Under the pieces are notes generated by a model. The model was not told the origin of the DNA and searched no databases. It saw only the letters and a list, made by a program, of their open reading frames with translations. This document shows, piece after piece, positions 34,304-46,890 of a stretch of 64,000 nt of DNA. A program made the translations under genes and the position numbers. The stretch covers positions 90,913,978 to 90,977,977 of the forward strand of contig OX375873.1 in NCBI GenBank assembly GCA_947359465.1, given 5' to 3'. The first letter of the stretch is position 1; every line of letters begins with the position of its first letter. Source of the stretch: Metellina segmentata. Its lineage: Eukaryota > Arthropoda > Arachnida > Araneae > Tetragnathidae.

Positions 34304-35640
34304 GCATACCGATTGAGAAATTTTCCAGTAGATTTTTCTAATGACTTTCGACTAGTCCTGGAATAATAAAAAGTATGTAGCATTTGAATACTGTTGTATT
34401 GACAGGAATTGAAGTTTTCTGTTGAACTGTTTCTTTTGGACAAGAGTAGAGAAACTAGCTTTTATGAGTAGAAGGGTTTGTGAAGTAATAAAGACAATTT
34501 CATGTGTAATAACTGTGTGTTATCACCTGTTGAGATGGATACCCATGGCACTGGCATCGCCACAAGTAGGGAAATGTCATGAGATCAATTGTCTCCCTGA
34601 AGACTTACTAAATGTACATGATTTTACTGTTTCTGATTGCTGAATGTATTGCTAAAGTTATGAATGTCTGATTTTGTATGTTCAAAACCCATTTTCCGCA
34701 TTTCGATTTTTTGTATTTAATTCTGATCTTTTTCATTTAATCAACAAGTAGATGAGAAGGTTAGTGCCTACTTACTATTTTTAACTCTCTTCTGCATCTT
34801 CCTGCACATTGGAGTGAAGCCATAAACACACCATAGTGTAAGGAATTAAAGTTATGGTCACAATAAGAGACTATATGGCAATAGCATAGTAGGATTCTGT
34901 TCCAAAGGTTGCCAAAAGTATAAAATCGAATTTTTTTTATGCAAAATTAAAAGTCCTATATAATTACCGAAAAGGGTCGTGTTCTTTTTGGTTACCAGAC
35001 TGAACTTTCAAAGGTTTACTGTGAATATGAGAAGTGGCATTTCCGTTAATCCATGTACACAACTTTACGATAATTCCACAAACATTCACAAAAGAATGTA
35101 CTATAAACAGCATGAAGGAAACGCTCAAACCTGGCATGATAATTCAGTTTACTTTTATCACTCATTGTTGGTGAATAGATACATCATATAATTTGAATAC
35201 CACTCTATTTTAAAGTCACAGTGCAGAAAAGCATTCAGAATCATTGTTTTTATACTTCGTTATGAATATCAATTCACTGCATATGAAAGCTTATTACAAT
35301 GAGAGAAAATGCTAAGAATAAAGTATTTTAATGCTTGAAAAATATTAAAAGTATTACATGCATTTATAGTATATTTTGTAGACATAATTAGCAGAAACTT
35401 GCACTAAAGACGTGCTGTGCTTATTTTCATACTTAAGACCTAGAAATATGAATTATTGGGGAAGTTAGGATCTGCCAAGTTTATGTAGTAACGGTCAATT
35501 GTCGAACGTAAGGATTTTTATTTTTGAGCTACTGAGTTCAAATTAGAAGAAACTGCATAGGTAATGGCTGTAGGTGATCAATTAGAGCTCTAATTTTTCA
35601 ATTTTCGCATAGAAAAATCGGGCTATTTAAAATTAGGAGA
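34304..35640. other. Intergenic spacer, no recognised feature
   Basis: AT-rich sequence; short open frames lack homology. Confidence 0.45.
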
Positions 35641-35719
35641 GCAAAAACATGCGGTTTTTGACGCTGGGACTAGAGATGTGCAGCACAAGACACCAAACAC
35701 GGCGAACGGCATTTGGTAA

Positions 35720-35975
35720 GTAGGTGAATTTACGTCGTGTTGGACCAACACAACGGGTTTTCGGCGGCGGTCCGTATTTTAAACCACCGTCAGAAGACGA
35801 GATCACCTGAACTGGAAAATCACGCCAACGCTAGGACATTAGGTTTCATCAAGTGTAACGTGTACCAGCCTCCACGCACACGATCTTTAGTTGGATGTAG
35901 TTTCGAACTCGCAACCCTCCGGTTGCTAATCCGTGATTAAATATTGGGCTTCTGCGGTCCCTCCAGCTTTCTCAG
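35720..35975 (-). mobile_element. tRNA-derived SINE, copy 2
   Basis: The minus strand has a tRNA-like head with GGGTTGCGAGTTCGAAAC (B box), then the GGCTGGTACACGTTACAC linker, the body GACGGTGGTTTAAAATACGG and the tail CCCGTTGTGTTGGTCC, shared with copy 1. Confidence 0.72.
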
Positions 35976-36494
35976 ACACCAATGTTATCTAAAATATGGG
36001 ACGGGGTTGTTGAATTTGCGTAGCATGCACACTTTGGAAAGTTAACTCAAAAAGGCATTATCTTGTGTGCTTACTTTTTGAACATTTCAAGTGCAGTGGT
36101 AGTCCTGGGAGCCTTGCATTAGACATTTGATGCCCTTATCACAACTACCGTTTATGGGCTTTTGGTTATTATCTCTATCGTAGAACAGCAATGAAACCTG
36201 AAAAGGACTGATCTTGGCATTTCTATATCCCAAGGTATTCCATTTAAGCTATTTCTGAAATCTAACCACACTCTGGACCTAATAGGAAGTACCAGTTTTC
36301 TTAATGAGTAATCCATAACCCTAATGGTGGTTTATCTTCGCGTCATAAACCACCACGCCTCTGATGCAAAAACCAGAACCAAACACACCAATTCAAGGCA
36401 AGACATAATTTGTTTTTCTTTTTACTTGGATCTTCATTAACCTTGGAGTAATAGGGAAGTTTATCTCTTTATTAACAAAATTGACTATATCTGC
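35976..36494. other. Spacer between SINE copies
   Basis: No ORF, RNA or repeat that I can support. Confidence 0.4.
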
Positions 36495-36690
36495 ATCGAG
36501 ATAGAGCAACACAACTGGCTATTGACGACGGTCCGGGATCAATCCCCTAAGGGAAAGATCCGTGGACAACTTCACGTAACTTTGAACCACGGTCAGATGA
36601 ACAGGTAACACCTGAGCTGGCACCCCATTCTCCAAACTTCCACATCAACCCAACGCGGAACAACTTGGAGGGCTGAGATCTAATCATGAA
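36495..36690 (-). mobile_element. tRNA-derived SINE, copy 3 (head missing)
   Basis: The minus strand has GACCGTGGTTCAAAGTTACG, then TTAGGGGATTGATCCCGGAC and the tail AGCCAGTTGTGTTGCTC, as in copy 1. The tRNA-like head is absent or replaced. Confidence 0.65.
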
Positions 36691-36829
36691 TAGGGGCAGT
36701 ACGATCAGAAAGCATCTGGCAATGTTAAAATCTACTTTGCTTGAGAGGATTGGCGGTATGCAGTCCCAACAATTCCTTGGAAAAAACTGGATTCGGAAAG
36801 GGGTTGTCTGGTCGTGGTGACGGAGATAA

Positions 36830-36985
36830 CCGACTTCCAGTTGCCCCGAGGTATCGAGTGATCTTTCCTCCTTTTCATTTTTTCCCTCGTCCACCCTTCT
36901 GCTTTTTGCCTTTTTTTTCCGCCTTCATGGTACTGTCTCTGTCTGTCTTGTGTTTAGCGCAGCTTGGCTAAATATGGAACACTGC
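36830..36985. repeat. Dispersed repeat shared with 13600-13830
   Basis: CATTTTTTCCCTCGTCCACC, CTGTCTGTCTTG and CGCAGCTTGGCTAAATATG align with the intron 6 copy in the same order. Confidence 0.5.
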
Positions 36986-36994
36986 CCAGGTAGC

Positions 36995-37440
36995 ACATAT
37001 ATGTCGGCCAATATCGAGAAACAATATTGACCAATATTGCCGTCGATATTGGCCAACGTAAAAATGCCCCCCCCCCCGACATCGCCCCAATATCGTTTTA
37101 CGACATTGGCCAATATCGTTTCGGATATTGGCCAATATTGCTGTCGATATTGGCCAACGTAAAAATGACCCCCCTCCTGGCGACATCGCCCCAATGTCGT
37201 TTTACGACATTGGCCAATATTGCTGTCGACATTGCTCAATATCGTTTTTCAACATTGGCCAACGTAAAAATGACTCCCCTTGGCAATATTGCTCAATATC
37301 GTTTTACGACATTGATAGATATTGTTTTCTGATATTCGATGTTCGTTTCTTATCATTGCTCAGTATTAACTTTAAGATACTGCTCAATGTCCTTTTTCAG
37401 CATTATTCAATATCTGCTACACAATATTAGGATATTTTCA
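36995..37440. repeat. Minisatellite of CCAATATCG-type units
   Basis: Higher-order units of about 100-105 bases, marked by GGCCAACGTAAAAATG at 37051, 37152 and 37257, contain short GACATTGGCCAATATTG-type repeats that are inverted relative to each other. The array decays rightwards. It creates overlapping open frames on both strands that are not genes. Confidence 0.8.
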
Positions 37441-39160
37441 TTCAATATACTTCTTATGGCATGTGATTGTTTATTTAGAGGGTACACAAGATTACAGCCA
37501 TCTTAAATTTTGTAGAATTTAAAAAATATTAATCATTAAAAAATATTTATATAATACAATATTTTATAACATTGAAGAGAACATATAATTTTAATATTTT
37601 AAATTAGTAAAAATATGTTTTTATTGCTATTTTTGTAACTATTGTATTTTATAGTACAAAAAAGAAAATTGTAGGCTACTTGGCTTTTTAAAACCTAAAC
37701 AGGCATCCATTATCAAATCAAATACTCTAAAATCGATTTTCACCGTTAAATGTACTCCTTGGTAGCTTGGGAAAAAAATTGTTCACATAAAACACTTACA
37801 GGTACCATTTTTATTGCGATTTCAATTCAGAAAATTGTTTGTTTTAGAAAAATATTCCAGTTAAAAATGTTAGCCAAGCTGCTGATATAGCAGCTAATAT
37901 TTTATTTTATTAGGGCATATTTTTAATTATTGTTCCATTTCTCTTGTAGAAATCTAGGGCTATTAAAACTCATTATTGCCAATAGTATAATCTATAGATC
38001 AAACCAGTAAAATCAATACAACATCAAGCTGATGCTTGTATTACAATACAACTTGATAAACAGTTGCATGGTACTTAATTCTAAGAACTGATTCAAATTT
38101 ATATAATTTTGATTTCATCTTAAAATGAATTACTTCCCGAAACTTCTGTTAAAAAATCAATGTTGTTAGAAATGTTAAATAAGAAAAAAGGGGCACATTG
38201 CATATTGGTAGAAAAATGAACAGTTCTTACAAAGTTAAGAGGGAAGGGTATTGATAAGATAATTTCATTTAAATAGAATTTTCCATAAGTTTTAAAAAAT
38301 TCACAAATCACAATTAAAATAATTTTTTTTATTCTATAGACACATTAAACCCTGGGAACTGTCAAACATTCCAATCAGGTACAATAGACTATTAGTTACA
38401 GTGCTGGCACTCTTCGGAGTCACCCCTTCAACAAGTCAGATTATCCGATGGGTGAATTCTTCGGCCATCCCAAACTGCCTCACCAGCCAATGCTTTTCCA
38501 AACAACACTGACAGATATATATATAAAGTCATGAATACTAATACAAACAGCAACCTGTGACACAACAGAAGTAAACAATTAGAATAAGTGTTACCCGATT
38601 GCTAAGCAAAGATGAGTTACAGCTAGTAATTATTCTTAACACCCTCCCTTAATCACATTAGTATACATTTTTGTCTTAATTCAGTCTATGTTATTCAGTT
38701 ATATCATAGTGTATCTACCGACGACTATCCCAAACATTTGATGATGATGTCATGGCTACGACGAGTCTTGTTCAAATGGTGCCATGAGCAGTTATCATAG
38801 CTCTAGCAATCCCAAACATTTTAAATACCCTTAAGGTGTAGGCTTCTGGTTTTTCTATCAATCGGCGAAAGCTAAAGGACAAAATCCAGGTCCTCATGTA
38901 AAATAAGTGGTGACGCCATTGAAGGAAACACATTAAAAAAATAGCGCTAAATTTTGTCGCATGCAATCAATACAAAAAAAGGCTTGTTACAGACAAAAAT
39001 AGCTGTAGAAAAAGAGAAGGTGTGATTTTCCAGTGATGGTTTATTTTAAAATAGTACTGATCCAATATAAAAAAAAAATTCAGTTCATTTAACAAGAAAT
39101 GAATAATTTTTCAGTGAATTATCACAAATCTCTCAATTGTCATCAGAGTTAAAACTGGCT
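37441..39160. other. Intergenic spacer, no recognised feature
   Basis: Mostly AT-rich; no coding homology or clear repeat. Confidence 0.4.
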
Positions 39161-40937
39161 TTAAAAAAACATATACAAGCTGTAGGGATATCCTATAGCA
39201 TCCACAACAGCTCTTATACGTCTGAGAATGGAGTTCACTAGTTTGTTTTGTAATTTCTGTATCAATGTTCCTCCATTCTTCAATCATTCAGCTTTTAGTT
39301 AGCATTTCTTTTTAACGTCGTGCCATCGTATTCTAACCACCAAGTTCTCACCAAATGTGTTCTATTGCGTTTAAATCCGGCGACTGAGGTGGTGTTTTCA
39401 GAACTTATGGACAATTATAGAGACACCAGAGGCGAACGTTGAGAGCCGTGTGGGTACAGCTACACTCTACGTTTATGACTGATGGCAACGGTTTGGCGAT
39501 TTTTTTTTTGGCGCACTTCTAAAGTCGCCAAGGAAATAATTATTTCTTAACTCTTTTCCTGTCACAATTTTTTTTTCTTTTTACAACACACTTTTTAAAC
39601 ACATTTCAGAACGTTTTAAAAAGTATATTTTAAAAAAACTTTCACAAAAAGTAGTAAGCTTAATCACATATCAAAACACATTTGTGAACCAGCAGAGAAA
39701 CTAAGCTACGAATGGTAAGAATACCCTGAAACTTATCAACTACACTAAATACAGTGTGAGCATGTTGAAAAAGAAAAAGATTTACAAAAGAAAAAAGCAA
39801 GAAATAATACCTGATAACGTCAGAATTCTGTCGTAAAAAAATAATGAAAACGAAAATGGTCAAAAAAAACAAAACTCTTAATCCTGTCGTGAAAAAACTA
39901 TTATAACAAAATAAAAATTCCACAACTGTCAAAATACAAATAAATGGACCAATGGTACCACAGAAAACGATTTAAAAGGACCAATGCAATCAAAGGATAT
40001 TTTAAAAACAAAATAACCAATGGGAGGAAAGAAAAAATTTCAAACGAATCAATGAAATCAAACGATTTTAACGTATTTTGGAAGAACTTTCTAGAATATT
40101 CAAAATGAAAATTGAAAGTTTCCGTTTGCCGAGGTTGCCGTGAAAACCACAACAACAGCAACGAAAGATGGGTTGCCTTAATTTATCGTAACTCGCTACT
40201 AGAAGTGCGCCAAAAAAAATTGCCAAGCCGTTGCCATCACTTATAAACGTAGAGTGTAGCTGTACCATTAAAATATTGAAACAATGAGTGTGATTTACTA
40301 TACCATCAATAAATACCAAATTACCCAGACTTGATGCTGACATGCACCTCCACACAAGGACAGCTCTATCACCATGCTATATAGTTCTAAGATTTTAGGA
40401 TTAAGTTCCTCATTTTTCTTCTCCATACAATTAAACGCCCATTGGAACTAAAAATGTTACATGTGCTTTCATCTGCAAATAAGACGTGATTCCAATACTT
40501 ATTGGGCTTTTTTATCATTGATTTTGCGAAGGAATTTATAAACTTTCTATTTTCACTCTTACAAACAATTTTCGTCGGACAGAACGCCCATTTAATCCAG
40601 CTGATTTGAGCTCTCGTTGTACAGATTCAGATGAAATTGAAAACGAAAATTTTTCAATAAATTCTATAGAAATTTTTACAGCACTTAAAAGAAGATGTTT
40701 TTACAAAATTTCTAACTACAAATCTCTGATTACGCTGAGTTAACTTTGCAGTTCGACTTTTTCTTTCCTTATATTTGATCCGATTTTCTTCTTTAAAACG
40801 TTTTATCACATACTGCACCGTAGAATGGGACACATTTACTAGTTTAGATATACCATTCCGAACTGATTTAACACTACTATGATCAAAAATTATCAATTTT
40901 TGAACGCTGTTTGTTGTTTCCTTACGACTCGAGCCAT
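39161..40937 (-). pseudogene. Tc1-like transposase pseudogene, interrupted by a TIR element
   Basis: On the minus strand a start codon at 40937 (MARVVR) is followed by a one-base frameshift and the paired-like HTH block KLVNVSHSTVQYVIKRFKEE. Next come the first catalytic Asp in LFADES (near 40460) and VWRCMSASSLGNLVFIDGI. The frame is cut by an 806-bp insertion at 39457-40262, where the second catalytic Asp should lie. Beyond it the C-terminus resumes with QSPDLNAIEHIW (near 39370) and ends about VDAIGYPY at 39161. Frameshifts and the insertion make it inactive. Length without the insertion, about 320 codons, is usual for Tc1. Confidence 0.85.
39457..40262. mobile_element. TIR element (806 bp) nested in the Tc1 pseudogene, TA duplication
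   Basis: Long inverted repeats of about 65 bases start CAGCTACACTCTACGTTTAT and contain TGGCAACGG and TTTTTTGGCGCACTTCTA. TA lies directly outside both ends (39455-39456 and 40263-40264). Interior frames have no recognisable domain, so it is non-autonomous. Confidence 0.82.
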
Positions 40938-40961
40938 TTTTAAATAATAAATATATAACTA

Positions 40962-41549
40962 TTATGCCCGCCCCCTGCTCGCAAACCCTCAGAGGATGGC
41001 TTTGCCATCCTCATTGATTCGCTTCGCTCGCATCAATGAAGACATGTGTCCTAGCAGAAGGAATTGTTTACAAATTATGATATTCCAAAAAATATTTTTC
41101 AACTGTCAGTACTCGAACAATTTGGAATTCAAATGAAACCTTTGAGCAAATTTTGACTCAAAATGAGAGCGCTGCTTTGGAAATCGAATACCCAGCATGT
41201 TGTTTGTGTGTACATTTCAACAGCAATCGAGCCATCCATTCACTTTTTCATTGAGTTTGTTGTCGAAAGTTGAAGTGCAGGCGTCTTGTTGAACTATAAT
41301 TGTTGGCCCTGAAAATGGCCGTTTTTTTTAAATGGCCCTGAAAAGAGCCCTCGTTTTTGACATTTCGAAAAAAAGTATTGAATCAAACTTAATTATTATT
41401 TTTTTAATAAAATTTCATACCATAACGCTATAAATTCACTTGAGGCGCGAGACTTCGTGTCAAATAAACAATCGTACAGTGTTGCCAAAACGCGATAACA
41501 ATACCGTCTTTTTTGCGTGCCACGTAAGAGAATTATATAAATAAATAGA
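40962..41549 (-). mobile_element. Helitron, copy 2 (decayed 3' end)
   Basis: On the minus strand it starts TCTATTTATTTATATAATTC, followed by CTTACGTGGCACGC, and continues with blocks shared with 61600-62045 (AATTTATAGCGTTATGG, AAATATTTTTTGGAATATC). It ends GCGAGCAGGGGGCGGGC but has lost the CCCCCTAG terminus. Confidence 0.7.
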
Positions 41550-43440
41550 TAGATAAATAGATATTACGAATTAATTTTTAATATATAGATAAATAGATAT
41601 TCAAATTACACATGTAGATATCATGAAAAAATATTTGACTTTATATTCGAATTCAATTCCAGGCAACAACGCTTTTTCAATATTTTTTTTGTGTACGAAC
41701 GTTTTTGGGAGTCACTGTATGTGAAATTCCTTAATCTTCGGTTAAACCTTGTGAAAACCAGAACAGAAGTTTCAAAGAACAACTCAATTTGCTGTCCCAC
41801 ATTAACTAAATAAGTCACTTAGTTTTTTAGGAAATACTTCGCTTATTTAAACTTAATGCGTGCAGAGAAAAAAACTCAATCTCAGCGGATGGAAATTAGA
41901 ATAAAACTTGCGTCAGAAAGAGTCCCTCGCTTTCAAATGAAAATAAACTTGAAAATCAAATTAAACGCTGCAGGATTTTTTTCGTCAAACTTTATTTAAA
42001 ATACAATTGAAAAATTTCAGAAAAAAACAATGAGCAGGGTCGGAGTGAAAAACATTTTTGTTAAACTTTAATCAGTGCAAATCAAAATTAAATAATCTTC
42101 GACATAGTCTGATAATTCGCATTCATTATGCAGGGTTAATTAGTTTAGGCGTAACAAAAAAGCAGGATTTTCTTATCTGCCATTTAAATATCTCCTAGCA
42201 AAAGAAACATTCATTTTTTAAAATGAGATGTATGTAAAATTAAGCAACAAAAATTGGAACAAATCTAATTTCTTTTCCACAACTGGGTACAAATTTGAAC
42301 AATGATAAATAAACTTAATTTGCCTTCATGCTTAATTAGACGTGCGCTGGGTAGGAACCAAATATCTGTTACAAAAACGAATTCTTTCTTTCGTGTAATT
42401 TTTCTGAGACGTAAAAAAAAGCGTTTTAAAAAACTCCCAAACTGAACATTGGAATTCACTTTTTTCCAATTGGTCGACTATTTTTTATTTAAATATTCCA
42501 ACAGATTTAATCAACCGTGTCTAAAGCTTAACAAATGTTTTTAATAACATAATCAAATCTACAATTACAGAAAAAAAATCGTTTCCCTTTCAAGCATATT
42601 TCCTGCCTGGAACTTTTTTCATCTGTTTGTTTAACATTCGGTGGGTGAGGCGATTTAATTTTTTGAGACATGCTTCAGAAGTATTAAAATGAAACGTATT
42701 CAAAGGAGGGCAGGGAGTTCTTAATAAAAAATAAACACCGAACAGAATTCGAAGTGAGCATGGATGGGAGAAAAAATATAAACGTAATAAAAAAATGGCG
42801 CGGAAGAGTTTTTCGGATTTATCACTTAAAGGAACATAACGGGTCGCAGGAGGAAGATTGGATACATTTACATAAAAAGTGCATTTATTAGAATATGAAT
42901 ATAATGTCACAAAAGGTAAGTTAAAATTGTTTCTGCAAGGAAGCGTTAATAAAAATAAGTCTTCTAAAACGAATAAAACTTTTTTCGTCTTGAGAAAAAA
43001 AAACCAAGATAAACTGTACAGAAAAAAAGAAAATGTGGCTATGGTCTGAGCCAATCAAACGCTTAGGTGCTTTTTTCATCTTATTTTTTGCTTTCTCAGT
43101 ATGCTGAATAAAAAGGAACTAGAAAAAACACACACTTCCCCTAAAATAGTCCCACTTAAGCAAACAGTACAGAAGGACCGATAAAAAAATTCCAAAAAGG
43201 GATAAAAAAAAAATCCCCAAATTTTCGTCTCAAATTCTTTCCCTCTTCTTACAAACGAATCTGCATACACCAAGATTTCTTTGAGGCGCGATATAAAAAA
43301 CCTACATACCATACTTTCTTCCCTGGAAAGAAACAGGAGCAAAAAAATACATCCCTTTCACCGTCAGATAAAACAGAGGAAAACTTGTTCACATATATAT
43401 GCATGAAGCTGTGCATACATCCACGTGTGAATATGTGTTA
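41550..43440. other. Intergenic spacer, no recognised feature
   Basis: AT-rich DNA with poly-A/T runs. Open frames on the minus strand (for example 42590-43054) are Phe-rich products of T-rich sequence and show no domain. Confidence 0.45.
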
Positions 43441-43444
43441 AAAG

Positions 43445-43960
43445 GGGGTTTCTGAATAAGGGAAAAAAAGGGGGAGACCCGGGCACAAATTGTTCAATGT
43501 TGGTCTTTCACCATTCACCTTCCGGAGTCTCCTCTTCCCCCGCCTCGTACTTTCGCCAAGACTTGGGCAAGGACCTTCGACGGATTCATTAAGATATTAA
43601 TAAGATACACACCATTTAAATTACAAATAAACTCGGGTAATTGAATCAGGTTGATGAGAGGGCAACTTTGGGCGGGCGAGAGTGAGAGGGTGGGGAGGGA
43701 GGAGGGAATTTCGCCCGGGGTGAGGGGGGTGCCAAGCAAAAGGCCCCAAATTGTCCGACAAATATCTTCCGTTCCAGGAATATTTGTTGACAAACAAAGC
43801 CCAATTACGGGTAAAGCAATTACAGAAGGGGGCACGCGGCGCCGCGCCGTTAGTTGTAGGATTGTGCACGGGGACGGGGGTGCCGGCATTTGGCGCTTTA
43901 TCGCCTCTCCGCGGTCACTAGTGGGTTTGTTAGGAGAGTTTGGGTCATACGAAGCATTCC
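43445..43960. promoter_or_regulatory. CpG-rich island, candidate cis-regulatory element
   Basis: A block of about 500 bases is far richer in G+C and CpG than its surroundings (GGCGGGCGAG, CACGCGGCGCCGCGCCG, CTCCGCGGTC). It contains AT-rich homeodomain-like TAATTG and CAATTA cores, and a forkhead/Sox-like stretch TATTTGTTGACAAACAAAG. No splice-supported ORF or repeat family was found. The function is inference; a promoter, an enhancer or a first exon are all possible. Confidence 0.45.
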
Positions 43961-44053
43961 ATTAAACTACGCTTCTAATCCACTAAGGCAGGGTTCTTTT
44001 CTATCAATTTAAACTTGAATTTTACCTGGTGGTTTATTTGAATATATTGAATA

Positions 44054-44317
44054 TATCGTACCCCGGCAAAAAAAAAGTGACACAACTCAAAAAATAAAAA
44101 TTTTGATGTTATGTCATTAAAAATATGTATGGGAGGTGCCCCGGCGTGTTATATTACTATTCTATAGAGTATAATAGAAGTTACCACCGTAAATAGTTAA
44201 CTAAAATTTAAAAGAAGTTTATACTATTTCAAAATAAGTTTTATATCATCTTTTAAGGTGATGTCTCTCAATTTCTGTAATTTTGAGTTGTGTCACTTTT
44301 CTTGCCGGGGTGAGATA
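44054..44317 (+). mobile_element. MITE with CACCCCGGCAAG-type TIRs, copy 1
   Basis: The left end has TACCCCGGCAAAAAAAAAGT followed by GACACAACTC, and the right end is its inverse (GTGTCACTTTTCTTGCCGGG). It shares ends and interior with 63494-63754 in opposite orientation. Confidence 0.8.
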
Positions 44318-44444
44318 TGTTGATAAAATTAATATTTATTGCAACGTTAAAAACAAGAAACAGTGTCTATCCACTTCAATCGTTCGGGAATAGTTCAGTT
44401 TACAATACCAATATCATATAATGATGGATTTGAATGCGTTGAAT

Positions 44445-44580
44445 AGACTATGACTTAACATGCACCAGCCCCCGGTTACATGACCATCTCTAATTGGATA
44501 AGGTTTCACTCTCACAACCCCTTGGTTGCTAATATGTTACTCTTCCAATCGGAATAACACAGCCCCGCAGGATTCAGGAA
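44445..44580 (-). mobile_element. tRNA-derived SINE head, copy 4 (partial)
   Basis: The minus strand has a tRNA-like region (GATTGGAAGAGTAAC, then GGGGTTGTGAGAGTGAAACC) and a GGGGGCTGGTGCA linker resembling copies 1 and 2. Confidence 0.5.
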
Positions 44581-44599
44581 AGTTTATGAAAGAATTTAG

Positions 44600-45690
44600 A
44601 CGGCAATGTCAAAATTTGCACACACATCCGACACTACAAATCAACAAATTGAACCCAAAATTATTAATTTTATAAGATACATTTGGTCATAGTTATATGG
44701 TCAATATGTTAAAGAACTGTGAAAATTTCAACACATGCTAAAATTTAATGCAGGGTGAAGCTTTACAGGTGATGGGAATATATTTGGAGTTAAAAGAACA
44801 GGCACGGAGTGAAAATTGTTTAATAAAAGTACTGTTTGATCTTATTGCCTTTAAATGACAACTTTGCATGGATTTAATTTCTCTGTGAATTTACATTTGA
44901 TAAGCTCGTGGTGTTTAATTTCTGAGCCACTATAATTAGAAAGCGTTTTTCCGTTACGTTAATTTTCAATTATCAGTTACTGAATAGCATTTAACATTAA
45001 AAACAAAACCTCACTGTAGCAAATAACACAGCTAGAGAGAAAGCGATTGGCAGATTAACCCTTCCAGTTGAGGTAAGCTGAATATAGTTCCGAACCCTTT
45101 CAGTATGTTAGTGCTCTGGTCGTCAATTTAAGGGACACAGCTTTAAGTTCCGATCGAGGCATGTATGTTCTTAAAGGTTTGAAACCCACCTTTGAACCTA
45201 GGCCGATCTAATAGCCGTAGGTAGTAGAGCAAAATACTAAAGCGAACAGAACATTTTAAAACCTATAGTTTTATGAATAATTTAGAAGTAATTATCAGTA
45301 TTTGGAAAAGTGGGGTATCTTATGCACTAATATATAACGATTGAATATGTAGCCTCCTGTAAAACTAAAATTAGCTAAAAATTTTAAATTTTAATCTAAA
45401 TATTTGAAAACCATTTCATAGCATTTTATTATTTCATTATAAAATTTACAAAACTGAAATAATACTTAATAAAAATATCCACATGAAGAACTTCATAATT
45501 ATGTATCATTCATAAGCATTGTCGTATTTGTATTTTTACATCAGATACATTGTGAGAAGTAAGCTTCACATTTGACAACTCTGTAAATGCTGTTTTTTGG
45601 CAGATACACAAATAATGAACGAAAACAAACTTTCGGGAAACTGATCGTTTAACTAAATCTTAACATTAATTTTTCTCTCTTTTTTTTTTT
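44600..45690. other. Intergenic spacer, no recognised feature
   Basis: AT-rich; nothing supported. Confidence 0.45.
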
Positions 45691-45697
45691 TTCTGTT

Positions 45698-45910
45698 TGA
45701 ACCACCTGGTGGCTGCTTAGACGAGAAATCTCGTTACTATTAAAAGTTACCAGACCTTTATGGACGAGATACCAAGTTATTGGAAAAAAACTGACCAAAT
45801 CTTGATAATCAAAAATTCGTCAATCTTGATGGCGATATATCTCGTCATTAGTAAAATTGGTCAGATCTTGATGGACGAAAAAACTCGTCGAAAAAACTGG
45901 AGAGTTAATT
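45698..45910. repeat. TTAA-flanked palindrome/minisatellite element, copy B
   Basis: Starts TTGAACCACCTGGTGGCTGC and ends AACTGGAGAGTTAA. The interior has GACGAGATACCAAG, CTGACCAAATCTTGAT, GATATATCTCGTCATTAG and GGTCAGATCTTGATGGACGA. Confidence 0.65.
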
Positions 45911-46500
45911 TATGAAAGAGAATGAGAAGTCTGTCATCCTTTTCCTCCATGACATGTTTAAACGAAGTCATGGACATTATAGTTATAGAATTAAAAGCTT
46001 ATTTATTAACAGATAATTATTATAATATTTATTAACATATCCGCGAGTCAGACGTGGTCTGCTTGGAGGTTCGTCAGAAAAGTATGTGGTAAACAATGGT
46101 GCACGATCCATTTTTAGGGATTTTAAACAAAAGGCGACTGAATTAAGAATGTAATGACTTAAAATAATAAAAAATACAGTTTTGGAGTTCAATCAAGAGA
46201 AGAATTTTGAATATAAGTAGTGTATTAAATAGAGGTGTTTCGGGATTCAATGACAAAATCACTTAAAATGCACAGACGTTTTTCCTGAATTCAAGATTCG
46301 TCTTAAAATTTTGCTGGTACCTTCTAATCATGTAAAACAACAGTCTGAACATTTTAATCTTGGATACTTAAACGTAATTCCATCATGGGATATCTACCAT
46401 ACGATTGGGTTTGCGGTAAACAAAGTCTCCCACAACGTGAAATATGACAAAATGAGAAAAGGAAAAATAATTTTTGTGTGATGTATAAATTGGTTGATTA
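45911..46500. other. Intergenic spacer, no recognised feature
   Basis: AT-rich sequence with no recognised feature. Confidence 0.4.
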
Positions 46501-46659
46501 CCAAATGGACTACCAAGGATTAGCCCATCGATGTTGAGCTCCAACTCAACACTGCTTGTCCCAAAACCATCTAGATTCGAGCACTCTCAGACCTTAATTG
46601 CCGAAACGCACTTAAATTCTTCGCTCATTGGCGAGATTCCCACTCTCGCCAAAAACCAA

Positions 46660-46890
46660 CCCGTGTCTTGACGACAACCCCCCAGCAAACGATGGGGGGG
46701 GGTTGGGGTGGCGAGAAGAGCGAAAGCGCGTTGGTTAGGCCTAATGCAATCACGGGCCAGCACACAGGCTATCGACGGGAATTGGAGGGAATAGGCTCTG
46801 TTAATTCGGCACCTGCTGTTGAGGAGGCAGGGGAGTGGGAGAGAGCGTCGGGATCGAACCCACGGCCTTTAAACCTAATGGACGGATCTT
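46660..46890 (-). repeat. GC-rich repeat with tRNA B-box-like sequence
   Basis: The minus strand has GTGGGTTCGATCCCGACG near 46847-46864, a good B-box match, followed by a GC-rich body ending at a C run. No A box at the normal distance was found; perhaps a truncated SINE. Confidence 0.35.

Noticed and set aside
36925..37430. Overlapping open frames on both strands rich in NIGQ/DIGQ
   Set aside because: They arise from the inverted GCCAATATCG minisatellite units.
42590..43342. Phe/Leu-rich minus-strand open frames resembling membrane proteins
   Set aside because: They reflect T-rich sequence; no start context, domain or splice structure supports them.
43515..43965. Proline-rich and Arg/Gly-rich open frames in the CpG island
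   Set aside because: GC-rich DNA has few stops; frames overlap on both strands and none looks like a known protein.
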